Source: DAISJI01 sp964559835
GTDB taxonomy: Bacteria; Acidobacteriota; Terriglobia; Terriglobales; Acidobacteriaceae
Direction of reading: 5' to 3'
Length of the DNA stretch: 18,201 bases
Assembly: GCA_964559835.1 (NCBI GenBank)
Contig: CAZLJE010000057.1
Location: 1 to 18,201, forward strand
The first letter of the stretch is position 1. Every line of letters starts with the position of its first letter. Shown here piece after piece: positions 1-7,030 of this stretch. The notes under the pieces were generated by a model. It had not been told where the DNA came from, searched no databases, and saw only the letters and a list, made by a program, of their open reading frames with translations. Made by a program: the position numbers and the translations under genes.

Positions 1-1
1 C

Positions 2-388
2 GAGCCGTTCTTCTTCATCGGCTACCTGATCGCGATCGCTATCTTCGGCCTCTACCAGGCCATGTTCATGGCGAACGCGGGCGCGGCCTGGGACAACGCC
101 AAGAAGATCGTGGAAGTGGAATTGAAGGCCAAGGGCACGCCGCTGCACGACGCAACGGTCGTTGGCGATACAGTCGGCGATCCGTTCAAGGACACGTCGT
201 CGGTGGCGATGAATCCCGTTATCAAGTTCACGACGCTGTTCGGCCTGCTGGCGGTTGAATTGGCAGTATCGCTCGCCCACGATCAGGGCACTGGCCTGAC
301 ACATGTCTTTGCCATCGGCTTTTTCATCGTGAGCTTCATCTTCGTGTTCCGGTCGTTCTACAGCATGAGGATCAAGTCGGGGGCCTAG
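2..388 (+). CDS. hppA: Membrane-bound proton-translocating pyrophosphatase, C-terminal part (partial)
   Basis: The frame is open from the left edge and ends at TAG 386-388, giving the last 128 residues of a protein that is usually about 670-800 residues long. The family hydrolyses pyrophosphate in the cytoplasmic membrane and pumps H+ (or Na+) outward. The family's C-terminal signature is plain: AWDNAKK near residue 30 of the fragment, then GDTVGDPFKDTS, which belongs to the conserved acidic/lysine set that binds Mg-pyrophosphate in the cytoplasmic funnel. Two hydrophobic segments follow (starting at about FTTLFGLLAVELAV and VFAIGFFIVSFIFVF) before a short basic tail. The residues that separate K+-dependent from K+-independent types lie upstream of the window, so the subclass cannot be decided. 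A strong terminator follows 26 bases after the stop, so this is the last gene of its transcript. Confidence 0.95.
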   Translation, partial: EPFFFIGYLIAIAIFGLYQAMFMANAGAAWDNAKKIVEVELKAKGTPLHDATVVGDTVGDPFKDTSSVAMNPVIKFTTLFGLLAVELAVSLAHDQGTGLTHVFAIGFFIVSFIFVFRSFYSMRIKSGA

Positions 389-394
389 AGCAGT

Positions 395-415
395 ACTGAG
401 TAATGAGTAATGAGA
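395..415. repeat. Degenerate heptamer array, word GAGTAAT
   Basis: Three 7-base units (ACTGAGT, AATGAGT, AATGAGA) sit directly between the hppA stop and its terminator stem. This is the shortest member of the intergenic heptamer arrays found across the window. Confidence 0.6.
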
Positions 416-447
416 AGAGCCATCCGAGGCGATGGCTCTTCTTTTTT
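415..447 (+). terminator. Rho-independent terminator of hppA
   Basis: A perfect 10-bp stem AAGAGCCATC / GATGGCTCTT with a 6-base loop (425-430) is followed by C and six T (442-447). It lies just after the hppA stop and before the end of the convergent ABC permease gene. On the minus strand the same hairpin lacks a following T-run, so it should work mainly rightward. Confidence 0.9.
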
Positions 448-463
448 GGACTACGGGAAACTT

Positions 464-1258
464 TCAGCTAATCGTTTCGGCGCTGTAGCGCGCGATCAGG
501 CCGGTGCGGACGGCGTGGTGGTACATGCGCGTAAAGAACCAGCACGCGAGCAAGAGGTACACAACCGCGAGGGCTGCGCCGAGAGCCAGCGACGACACGG
601 ATACGGCATGTCCGGCAATGACTGCTCTCAGGCCTTCGAACACATAGGACGGCGGCAGAGCGTGCGCGAGATATTGCAAAGGGCGCGGCAACGTTGACAC
701 CGGGTAATAGACGCCGACGAATGGCGTAACGATAGCGGGAATCGGCCAGACGAACCACTCGGACGCCGGGCCGAGGCGCAGGACGATCCCGCTTCCCACC
801 ACTCCGAGAGCAATGCCGAACAGAAACAGAACAAGGAGGAATGGAATCACAATGGTGCCGTAGCTGAAGAACGACAAGCCGAACAGCACGGTGGCAAGCA
901 CAAGCATCACGATCAACGCCACCGTACTGGTGCAAATGCTCGACAGGACCAAACCGCCGATGTATTCACCGATCGTCATCGGCGTGGCAAAGATGTTCAG
1001 GAAGTTCCGCGACCAGACATCTTCGAAAAACGCCATCGTTACGCCCGCCATGACACGGCTGAAGAAGTCCCACAGCAGTACGGCGCCGAGCAGCGCGGGC
1101 ACAAAGTTGATTTGGGAGTTGCTGACCACGTTGAGGTAGCGCGTGATCAGGCCCCAAAGGATCATGTCCATCGCGACCCAGGCGAACATCGGCACGATGC
1201 GGGAGGTGCTTCCCCGCACGAGGTAGAACTGCCGCAACACAATCGCTAGAACTCTCAT
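464..1258 (-). CDS. ABC-2 type transporter permease
   Basis: 264-residue integral membrane protein of the ABC-2 (drug/polysaccharide exporter) permease type. Six hydrophobic stretches can be picked out: about residues 20-40, 52-75, 105-130, 135-158, 165-185 and 225-245. The loop FVGVYYPVSTLPRPLQYLAHALPPSYVFEGLR before the last segment is typical of this family, where a P-x-S-x-LP motif is followed by ALPP. It should form a dimeric channel with the ATPase encoded just upstream (1339-2094). The substrate cannot be told from sequence. The start is ATG at 1258; the Shine-Dalgarno is weak, because the upstream DNA is a heptamer hairpin rather than a normal leader, so translation may depend on the preceding gene. 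Nothing links it to NosY, which belongs to another ABC-2 branch, although it lies beside a denitrification gene. Confidence 0.88.
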   Translation of the reverse strand: MRVLAIVLRQFYLVRGSTSRIVPMFAWVAMDMILWGLITRYLNVVSNSQINFVPALLGAVLLWDFFSRVMAGVTMAFFEDVWSRNFLNIFATPMTIGEYIGGLVLSSICTSTVALIVMLVLATVLFGLSFFSYGTIVIPFLLVLFLFGIALGVVGSGIVLRLGPASEWFVWPIPAIVTPFVGVYYPVSTLPRPLQYLAHALPPSYVFEGLRAVIAGHAVSVSSLALGAALAVVYLLLACWFFTRMYHHAVRTGLIARYSAETIS

Positions 1259-1266
1259 GAAAACCG

Positions 1267-1334
1267 TTCTTGGTTTTTGGTTGTTGGTTGTTGGTTACCA
1301 AAAACCAAGAACCAATAACCAACAACCAATAACC
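1267..1334. repeat. Heptamer hairpin between the two ABC genes, word TTGTTGG
   Basis: The left arm has four heptamers, TTCTTGG TTTTTGG then two TTGTTGG (1267-1294). The right arm has five inverted units CCAAAAA, CCAAGAA, CCAATAA, CCAACAA, CCAATAA (1298-1332). The arms would fold back on each other in a long AT-rich hairpin. It fills the whole 80-base gap between ATPase stop and permease start. Confidence 0.85.
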
Positions 1335-1338
1335 GTCC

Positions 1339-2094
1339 TCAATGCACTTCCAGCGTCAGCGGTTCGCGCGCCACTGTGACGAACAGGTCCTCGAGCGTTG
1401 CTTTTCCATGTTCGGCCGGCAGAGTCTTCGGATCTCCTTGGAGCAGGATCCTGCCTTTGGCCAGGAACAGCACGCAGTCGCAAACTTCCTGGACTTCGTA
1501 CATGTTGTGCGTGGTCCAGAGCACGCCCCCGGTTCCCTTTTCGGCGAACTGGCGGATGCAGCGGCGGATGTCGCGTGCGCTCGCGGGATCGAGCGACGCC
1601 GTGGGTTCGTCGAGCAGAAGCAACTCCGGACGGTTCAGCATCGCCTTGGCGATAGAGACGCGGGTCTGCTCGCCCGATGAGAGAATGCCGCATTTTGTGT
1701 CGCGGAAGCGTTCGAGATCGTACTCCCGCAGCAGTTCTTCAATGCGCGAGGTGAGCTGCTTCACGCTGTAGATCATTCCGAATACGCGCAGGTTCTGCGC
1801 GACGGTCAGGTTACCGGGCAACGGGGCGTACACGGCAGCGAAGTTCGTTCGGGCAAGCGCGCGGGAGCGGCTGGTCGCAACGTCGATCCCGGCAACGCAA
1901 ATGCTGCCCGACGTCGGCTCCAGTACGCCAAGCACCATGTTGATGGTTGTCGTTTTCCCGGCGCCGTTCGGACCGAGCAGTCCCACGATCTCGTTACGGT
2001 GGACTGCGAAATTAATCCTGTCGACCGCGATGGTCCGGCCATAGTTCTTGGTCAGGTCGGAGACGGCCAGCACATCGTCTTGCGCGTCAGTCAC
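1339..2094 (-). CDS. ABC transporter ATP-binding protein
   Basis: 251-residue cytoplasmic ATPase that would power the permease encoded downstream. Seen: Walker A GPNGAGKT (residues 41-48), signature LSSGEQTR (138-145, variant of LSGGQ), Walker B LLLLDEP (158-164), a D-loop SLDP, and the switch histidine in TTHNM (H196). The stretch VYAPLPGNLTVAQNL (88-102), where the Q-loop should lie, has leucine where glutamine or glutamate is usual. The best match is the DrrA/CcmA-like exporter group. The chosen start is GTG at 2094; no clear Shine-Dalgarno precedes it, and GTG eight codons further in is an alternative. It is the first gene of the leftward pair and is transcribed away from nirK across the shared 176-base gap. 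Confidence 0.92.
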   Translation of the reverse strand: MTDAQDDVLAVSDLTKNYGRTIAVDRINFAVHRNEIVGLLGPNGAGKTTTINMVLGVLEPTSGSICVAGIDVATSRSRALARTNFAAVYAPLPGNLTVAQNLRVFGMIYSVKQLTSRIEELLREYDLERFRDTKCGILSSGEQTRVSIAKAMLNRPELLLLDEPTASLDPASARDIRRCIRQFAEKGTGGVLWTTHNMYEVQEVCDCVLFLAKGRILLQGDPKTLPAEHGKATLEDLFVTVAREPLTLEVH

Positions 2095-2188
2095 GAGGTG
2101 ATGGTATCAACAGTCAATAGTCCCGGCACTCACATCCGTGTAATCCGTGGCGCGGCCTTCTCAAACCGTGTCCGTCCACGGAGTGCCG

Positions 2189-2236
2189 TGACATAAGTCA
2201 TCGCTCGCCCAGCCGTTTGTTCCCATTATGGGAGTG
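2189..2236 (+). promoter_or_regulatory. Candidate FNR/NnrR-type activator site and class II promoter of nirK
   Basis: TGAC-ATAA-GTCA (2189-2200) is a perfect palindrome matching the core TGAC-N4-GTCA of NNR/DNR-type sites of the Crp/FNR family; the outer T/A of TTGAC/GTCAA are absent. Its centre is 2194.5. A -10-like CATTAT lies at 2224-2229 (4 of 6, with A2 and T6 matching), which puts the start of transcription near 2236 and the palindrome at -41.5, the standard class II position. CATTAT is itself inside a palindrome TCCCA-TTA-TGGGA (2221-2233). No -35 hexamer is recognisable, as expected for an activator-dependent promoter. Confidence 0.5.
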
Positions 2237-2270
2237 TAAAGGCAGGAAACCCGAAACAAGGGGTGAAGCG

Positions 2271-4169
2271 ATGAAACATAGCTCTCATATTCAGTCCGTA
2301 GTAGCGCAAGGTTTGTTGGTATTGCTCCTGGTTGCACCGCTGTTTGCGGTGGCACTGGACACCGGCCGCGAAAAGAGTGAAAGCGCGAAGCTCGTTGATG
2401 TCGTCCGCGACCCGAGCGATGTTCCTCCGCCGGTCACGCGCACTTCGCCTGCCGTCGTGCAGGTGACGCTGACCGCCGAAGAGGTGCTCGGCACGCTCGA
2501 TCCTTCGTCGAACACCACGTATCGCTACTGGACATTCAATGGAAAACTTCCCGGACCAATGATCCGGGTCAGGCAGGGCGACACGGTCGAACTGACCCTC
2601 CGCAATGACGGCACCAGCCACATGGCGCACTCCATCGATCTGCATGCGGCCCTCGGTCCCGGCGGAGGCGCAGCCCTGACGCAGGTCATGCCCGGTCAAA
2701 CGAAGACGATGACCTTCCAGGCGACCACGCCGGGACTGTTCGTGTATCACTGCGGCACACCGATGATCGCGGAGCATATGGCCAACGGCATGTACGGCCT
2801 GATCCTGGTCGAACCCGAAGGCGGCCTTCCCCAGGTGGACCACGAGTACTACGTCATGCAAGGCGAGGTCTATACGACGGCGCCGAAGGGCAAAGAAGGA
2901 TTGCAGCAGTTCAGCCCCGCGAAATTGATGGCCGAAACGCCTGAATACTACGTGTTCAATGGCGCCGTGGACGCGCTGATGACCGGGCACGTGATGAAGG
3001 CCAATGTCGGCGAGACGGTCCGCATCTTCTTCGGGAACGCGGGACCGAACCAGGCAGCAGCGACGCACGCGGTCGGCGAGATTTTCACAAAGGTGTATGA
3101 AGACGGCACAGTGACTTCGCCGCCGCTCACGAACGTCCAGACTGCGGGCGTCCCGCCGGGAGCTGCCGCGATTTTGGAGTTCGCCGCCAAAGTCCCCGGC
3201 AATTTTGCACTCATGGATCACTCGATCGCGCGGATGTCGAAAGGGCTGATGGCTGCCATCAAGATCGCCGGCCAGGATGACGGTACGCTGATGCACGCCG
3301 GGATGGCGACGCCACAGCAAGTCACGGTAGCAGTCGCAGGCCACGTAAGCGGCATCACCGACGCCGATGAAGCAGAGAGCCAGAAGCCTCTCGCCGCCGC
3401 GGACCCAGCTGCCGCCACTCACGCGATGGGTGCGATGGATAAAGCAAGCATGTTGCACATGGGCATGAGCGACATGGATGCGGGCAAAATGGAAGGAATC
3501 AAGCACGCCACCCATGGCACTACGGCTTCGACCATGCCACGCGCCGCTGCTACCGGCCTGAATGGCTGTCTCACACTCGCGCCCGACGGCAGGGCGATCC
3601 TGAATGCGTTTCAGTCCGCGAAGAAATATCGGCTGGAAGGGCACGCGCTGCTCTTCTCGGAAAACGGCAATCGGATCGTGCACGTGAGCGGCCGGTTCGG
3701 GAGCATTATGGCCATGGAAGACCCGAACCTGCCCAGCTTCGTGGTCGATACCGTTGACGCGCTGGCGCCCACATGTACCGTGAACATGACCGCGGCACAG
3801 ATGGCCAAGCTCGTGGCGAAGCGTACGCAAACCGCTCGAGACGGTAAGCGCGTGATCGGCATGAGCGACATGGCATTCCAGCCTGCGATGCTCGAAGTGA
3901 ATGCCGGCGAGACCGTGGTGTGGAAGAACTCTTCTCAGGTCACTCACAACGTAGTCGGCGACCCGGCCAAGGCAGTCCTGCCTGTCGACATAAAGCTGCC
4001 TTCTGGAGCCAGGCCGTTCGCTTCGGCGATGATGATGCCCGGCCAGACCTTCAGCCGCACATTCGATACGCCGGGAGTGTACCGCTACGTCTGCACGCTG
4101 CATGAAACGGCGGGCATGAAGGGAGTCATCATCGTCAAGGGGCCGCAGGTGCTGCGGGCGAGTAAGTAA
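2271..4169 (+). CDS. nirK: Copper nitrite reductase with C-terminal cupredoxin domain
   Basis: 632-residue secreted enzyme expected to reduce nitrite to NO in the periplasm; classical NirK is only about 340-380 residues. ATG at 2271 follows AAGGGG with 7-base spacing and opens a Sec signal peptide (cleavage likely near AVA-LD); an in-frame start 18 codons upstream is unlikely. Type 1 Cu ligands: H120, C161, H169, M174. Type 2 Cu ligands: H125, H160, H317. The catalytic D123 and H266 are also present. After the two cupredoxin domains come a Met/His-rich linker (about 383-422), a small domain bounded by C433 and C502 that faintly resembles DUF5818-like modules, and a C-terminal plastocyanin/azurin-like domain (about 527-625) with its own ligands H559, C608, H611, M616. 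That domain could serve as a tethered electron donor; this is inference. The gene stands alone, with no NO reductase in view. The chance of a different multicopper oxidase is small, given all seven NirK ligands. Confidence 0.9.
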   Translation: MKHSSHIQSVVAQGLLVLLLVAPLFAVALDTGREKSESAKLVDVVRDPSDVPPPVTRTSPAVVQVTLTAEEVLGTLDPSSNTTYRYWTFNGKLPGPMIRVRQGDTVELTLRNDGTSHMAHSIDLHAALGPGGGAALTQVMPGQTKTMTFQATTPGLFVYHCGTPMIAEHMANGMYGLILVEPEGGLPQVDHEYYVMQGEVYTTAPKGKEGLQQFSPAKLMAETPEYYVFNGAVDALMTGHVMKANVGETVRIFFGNAGPNQAAATHAVGEIFTKVYEDGTVTSPPLTNVQTAGVPPGAAAILEFAAKVPGNFALMDHSIARMSKGLMAAIKIAGQDDGTLMHAGMATPQQVTVAVAGHVSGITDADEAESQKPLAAADPAAATHAMGAMDKASMLHMGMSDMDAGKMEGIKHATHGTTASTMPRAAATGLNGCLTLAPDGRAILNAFQSAKKYRLEGHALLFSENGNRIVHVSGRFGSIMAMEDPNLPSFVVDTVDALAPTCTVNMTAAQMAKLVAKRTQTARDGKRVIGMSDMAFQPAMLEVNAGETVVWKNSSQVTHNVVGDPAKAVLPVDIKLPSGARPFASAMMMPGQTFSRTFDTPGVYRYVCTLHETAGMKGVIIVKGPQVLRASK

Positions 4170-4189
4170 CGGGCCATGATGGTCATCAT

Positions 4190-4311
4190 TGTCCGGACGC
4201 CGCATTCCGCGATCCCTATGCGCGCCTTCTGGCGAACGCGGCGAACAGATGCTCATTCTCCCGAGCCCGGTAGACTGCAACCCAGAGAGCCGTTTCAGGA
4301 ATCTCGCGCAT
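4190..4311. pseudogene. Scrambled 5' remnant of a SAM-dependent methyltransferase gene
   Basis: On the minus strand, ATG at 4311 begins MREIPETALWVAVYRARENE (to 4252), which matches the N-terminal ALWVAVYRA-E-E block of the LCM/PPM-type class I SAM methyltransferases. The next block of that family, RPDALFRDPYARRLAGERGEQ, is found on the opposite strand at once beside it: 4193-4234 plus reads PDAAFRDPYARLLA, and after a frame change the next bases read ERGEQ (to about 4250). The simplest reading is a roughly 60-bp internal inversion, with a small deletion, in a gene fragment whose remainder is gone. The minus-strand frame stops at TAG 4216-4218. Family recall is from memory and not searched. 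Confidence 0.55.
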
Positions 4312-4375
4312 CGCCCCCCACAGTTTCGGGCACTATACGACAGCGAGCTATTCGCGGCTATCCGCTAACAGCGAG

Positions 4376-5104
4376 TCATCGCCGGCTGGCCCGGTCACCG
4401 GCAGCCGAATGGGAAGGCGCAGGTGAGTGCTCGAATCGATGGAAGATCGGCGCCATCGAGGCGGAGACGCGGTCGGGCACAAACGAGGCTGCCATGCCGC
4501 CCAACAGGACAGCGGCGCACGCCACTTTCACGGCGAGAGCGACGCGCACTCTTCGCTTTTCAGCGCGCGCGAACAGCGCGATCTGTTGCTCGATTTCCTC
4601 CAAGACTTGAGGGTCAACGGGAGCTGGGGGCTTGGGAACGTCCGCCGTCACAGCCGCGGTGGTAACGGGATCGGCTTTGGGCGCACGAAGGGCCGCGACA
4701 GATTGGGCAGTGTGTGTGAGTGTAACAACGGCTTTCGACGAGAAAGCGTTTTCATGGTCGGAAAAAGCGACGCACACACCGATCGCCTGCCCGGCTTCCA
4801 GGACGGGAACAACCACGACCGAATACGCCGGGGGGCCGCTGCCGTCGGCCGGGCGCGAATCGATGACGGGCGTGGCGGTCCGCAGGCATTGCCCGCAAAG
4901 AGCAGAGGATGCGTCCAGCTTTGCACCGACCTCCGGCGCCGCGCCAAGGCTGGCCTCGCAGACGATCTCGTTCCCGTTGCTGAGCGCGATGGCGACGCCG
5001 TCGGCATCGAGGGCGGTTAGGGCCCGCGCGGCGAGGGCCTGCACGGAATCCGTCCGCGGCTCGGACGAGAACGCAATGATGTTCGTGGCTACTGCGGACT
5101 GCAT
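4376..5104 (-). CDS. GAF-domain protein with C-terminal transmembrane anchor
   Basis: 242 residues from ATG 5104, chosen because AGGAA precedes it by five bases; a start at 5194 would run back into the Rho terminator region. Residues about 18-140 look like a GAF sensor fold (alternating strands VAIALSNG, VVVVPVLEAGQAIGVCVAFS and a closing helix). A pair of cysteines, C70 and C73 in LCGQC, sits where GAF domains often bind ligands or undergo redox chemistry. A Pro/Ala/Val linker follows (141-165), then a charged helix LEEIEQQIALFARAEKRR and one membrane segment (187-208) with a short polar tail. There is no enzymatic output domain, so it may signal through protein contacts at the inner face of the membrane. 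The gene follows rho but is separated from it by a terminator, so it probably has its own promoter. Ligand and partner are unknown. Confidence 0.75.
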   Translation of the reverse strand: MQSAVATNIIAFSSEPRTDSVQALAARALTALDADGVAIALSNGNEIVCEASLGAAPEVGAKLDASSALCGQCLRTATPVIDSRPADGSGPPAYSVVVVPVLEAGQAIGVCVAFSDHENAFSSKAVVTLTHTAQSVAALRAPKADPVTTAAVTADVPKPPAPVDPQVLEEIEQQIALFARAEKRRVRVALAVKVACAAVLLGGMAASFVPDRVSASMAPIFHRFEHSPAPSHSAAGDRASRR

Positions 5105-5190
5105 GCTTTCCTGCAGTGTAACCGGATTTCGGCCGCCGTCAGCCAGGAAAACGTTGGCCTTAGTACCAGCCCGCGCGCAGCAGTTTGCGC

Positions 5191-5225
5191 GCAAAACAAA
5201 GAAAGCCCGGAGCGAGTCCGGGCTT
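5191..5225 (-). terminator. Rho-independent terminator of the rho gene
   Basis: On the minus strand, a perfect 9-bp stem AAGCCCGGA / TCCGGGCTT with a 5-base loop is followed by TCTTTGTTTTGC (plus positions 5191-5202). It lies 37 bases after the rho stop. An intrinsic terminator ending the gene for the Rho factor is a neat arrangement. Confidence 0.85.
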
Positions 5226-5232
5226 CCGTGTT

Positions 5233-5260
5233 CCTTGCGCCTTGTACCTTGGGCCTTGCG
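5233..5260. repeat. Heptamer array, word CCTTGNN
   Basis: Four units CCTTGCG, CCTTGTA, CCTTGGG, CCTTGCG lie in the 36-base gap between the rho stop and its terminator. The last unit touches the stop codon. Confidence 0.75.
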
Positions 5261-5261
5261 G

Positions 5262-6512
5262 CTACAAGCTGCTCATATTCGACAGGAACGTTCCGTTGTT
5301 CGGCGTCTTACTGAGTTTGTCAATGAGCAGTTCCATGGCTTCGACCGGCGACAGCGGGTTGAGCACCTTGCGGAGGACCCAGATGCGTTGCAGGTCTTCC
5401 TTCGGAATGATGAGCTCTTCCTTACGCGTGCCCGAGCGCTGGATGTCGATGGCCGGGAAGACGCGCTTGTCGCTGAGCTTACGGTCGAGAATGATTTCGC
5501 AGTTGCCGGTGCCCTTGAACTCTTCGAAGATCACGTCGTCCATGCGGGAGCCGGTATCGATGAGCGCGGTAGCAATGATGGTCAGCGACCCGCCCTCTTC
5601 GATGTTGCGCGCCGCGCCGAAGAAGCGCTTCGGCCGCTGCAGCGCGTTGGAATCCACGCCGCCCGAGAGCACCTTGCCGCTCGGCGGAACGATCGTGTTG
5701 TACGCGCGCGCGAGACGGGTGATCGAGTCCAGCAGGATGACGACGTCGCGCTTGTGCTCGACGAGGCGCTTGGCCTTCTCGATAACCATCTCGGCGACCT
5801 GCACGTGACGCGCGGCGGGCTCGTCGAAGGTGGAGCTGATGACTTCCCCCTTGACCGAGCGCGGCCTGTCAGTCACTTCTTCCGGGCGCTCGTCGATCAG
5901 GAGGACGATGAGCACGACTTCCGGATGGTTCGTGGTGATCGAGTTGGCGATGTTCTGCAGGACCATCGTCTTGCCGGCTCGCGGCGGAGAAACGATCAGG
6001 CCGCGCTGACCTTTGCCGATGGGCGTGAGCAGGTCCATTACTCGAGCGGAGATGTTGTCCTTGACGGTCTCCAGCTTGCAGCGTTCCTGCGGGTAGAGCG
6101 GCGTCAGGTTGTCGAACAGGATCTTATTGCGCGCTTCTTCGGGCGATTCGAAGTTGACGGCTTCGATCTTGACCAGCGCGAAATACTTCTCGCCCTCATG
6201 CGGAGGACGGACCTGTCCGGAGATGGTGTCGCCGGTCTTGAGGTCGAACTTGCGGATCTGCGAGGGCGAAACGTAGATATCGTCCGGGCCGGGAAGATAG
6301 TTATAGTCCGGCGAGCGCAGGAAACCGTAGCCGTCAGGAAGGATCTCGAGGACGCCCTCGGCGAAGATGTGGCCTTCTTTTTCGGATTGGGCCTGCAGGA
6401 TTTTAAAGATGAGGTCCTGCTTGCGGAGACCGCTGGCGCCAGGCAGGTCGAGGGTCCGAGCAATGCGGGTAAGCTCGGTGATGTTCTTTTCTTTCAGTTC
6501 AGCGATGGTCAT
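5262..6512 (-). CDS. rho: Transcription termination factor Rho
   Basis: 416 residues, the usual size. Rho is a hexameric RNA-dependent ATPase that pulls off untranslated transcripts. Seen in order: N-terminal Rho_N helix bundle (about 1-40, IAELKEKNITELTRIA), the cold-shock-like RNA-binding domain with RNP1-like DGYGFLRS (60-67), Walker A SPPRAGKT (175-182), Walker B VVILLDSITRL (257-267), the Q-loop PPSGKVLSGGVD (276-287), and the C-terminal ADLERIW-like end (KEDLQRIWVLRK). No insertions are present, unlike many Actinobacteria or Bacteroidota. The start ATG at 6512 follows AGG at about 6-base spacing. It lies 87 bases after the omega-like gene on the same strand, and the two may be co-transcribed. 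An intrinsic terminator follows at 5191-5225. Confidence 0.98.
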   Translation of the reverse strand: MTIAELKEKNITELTRIARTLDLPGASGLRKQDLIFKILQAQSEKEGHIFAEGVLEILPDGYGFLRSPDYNYLPGPDDIYVSPSQIRKFDLKTGDTISGQVRPPHEGEKYFALVKIEAVNFESPEEARNKILFDNLTPLYPQERCKLETVKDNISARVMDLLTPIGKGQRGLIVSPPRAGKTMVLQNIANSITTNHPEVVLIVLLIDERPEEVTDRPRSVKGEVISSTFDEPAARHVQVAEMVIEKAKRLVEHKRDVVILLDSITRLARAYNTIVPPSGKVLSGGVDSNALQRPKRFFGAARNIEEGGSLTIIATALIDTGSRMDDVIFEEFKGTGNCEIILDRKLSDKRVFPAIDIQRSGTRKEELIIPKEDLQRIWVLRKVLNPLSPVEAMELLIDKLSKTPNNGTFLSNMSSL

Positions 6513-6561
6513 GGTTTACCTACGAGGGATTTTTGATAAGGGAATGTACAGGAGAGCAACG

Positions 6562-6588
6562 GGCGCGCCCGCCGGAAAGGGGCGCGCC
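6562..6588. repeat. Strong GC hairpin between rpoZ and rho
   Basis: Arms GGCGCGCCC (6562-6570) and GGGCGCGCC (6580-6588) pair perfectly over 9 bp with a 9-base loop. Each arm also contains the self-complementary octamer GGCGCGCC. No T-run follows on the minus strand, so it is not a standard terminator; it may stabilise or attenuate the rpoZ-rho message. Confidence 0.65.
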
Positions 6589-6599
6589 GGGAAGGAATA

Positions 6600-6815
6600 T
6601 TATGCCGCGCGACGCTGTTGTTCTGCAACAATTTCCGGTTCGCGCAGGATGTCCTCGCGATCGGCGTCGGAGATCTTACTCAGGACGTCGTTCATCGTCT
6701 CCTGGATGCGAGTGGCGGGGCGATGGAATCTCCGTGTCGCCTTCGACGCCAACTGGCAAAGCAAATAACGGTTACGCAAGGTGTGCAAAGCTTCAAATAC
6801 CAAGTCCGACCGCAT
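6600..6815 (-). CDS. rpoZ: RNA polymerase omega subunit-like protein
   Basis: 71 residues. The block LRNRYLLCQLASKATRRFHRPATRI (residues 13-37) matches the omega fold: the NR(F/Y)-x-L-x3-A-x2-AR core helix that wraps the C-terminal tail of beta-prime. In Acidobacteriota this small protein is often rather divergent, with an MRSDLVFxAL start and an IQET-NDVL segment. Omega aids RNA polymerase assembly and, in many bacteria, ppGpp response. ATG at 6815 follows AAGGAG with 7-base spacing, an excellent start. The next gene is rho, 87 bases downstream, so two transcription-machinery genes lie together. If it is not omega, it is a small conserved protein of unknown role. Confidence 0.65.
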   Translation of the reverse strand: MRSDLVFEALHTLRNRYLLCQLASKATRRFHRPATRIQETMNDVLSKISDADREDILREPEIVAEQQRRAA

Positions 6816-6851
6816 GGGAACTCCTTCTGGATTGAGTCTGCCCGACTGAGT

Positions 6852-6867
6852 GCTTAGGTTTCTAAGC
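6852..6867. other. Small inverted repeat upstream of rpoZ
   Basis: GCTTAG-GTTT-CTAAGC is a perfect 6-bp hairpin 36 bases upstream of the rpoZ start. The rest of the 6816-7030 gap shows no supported gene and no convincing sigma-70 promoter. The hairpin could be an operator or a leader structure; nothing else decides between these. Confidence 0.35.
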
Positions 6868-7030
6868 TACTGCGTCTCAATAATTTACGGAGACTTATCT
6901 GGCGGGCTTGGGCCTGTTCATCGGCTACGATGCCGGACCCCGTCAGCAAAGTTGCTCAGGACATCGCCCTTTTTGCTGGAGATTGGATGGTACCAGAAGG
7001 TGGGAGGATTCAAAAAGACATATTTTTAGG

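Noticed and set aside
464..2094. The ABC pair as NosFY maturation proteins because of the nitrite reductase next door
   Set aside because: The permease has the drug-exporter ABC-2 pattern, and no nosZ, nosD or nosL is present.
4176..4189. ATGATG-GT-CATCAT palindrome just after the nirK stop, as terminator
   Set aside because: Only 6 AT-rich pairs with a 2-base loop and no T-run; it may mark the inversion end but not termination.
2226..4280. 684-codon open frame on the minus strand across nirK
   Set aside because: It is antisense to a gene with a signal peptide and all copper ligands; its His/Arg-rich product has no recognisable domain and is a GC-rich shadow frame.
4632..6536. 634-codon plus-strand open frame opposite the GAF and rho genes
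   Set aside because: It lies antisense to rho, which is complete and unmistakable; the product has no domain and spans the rho terminator.
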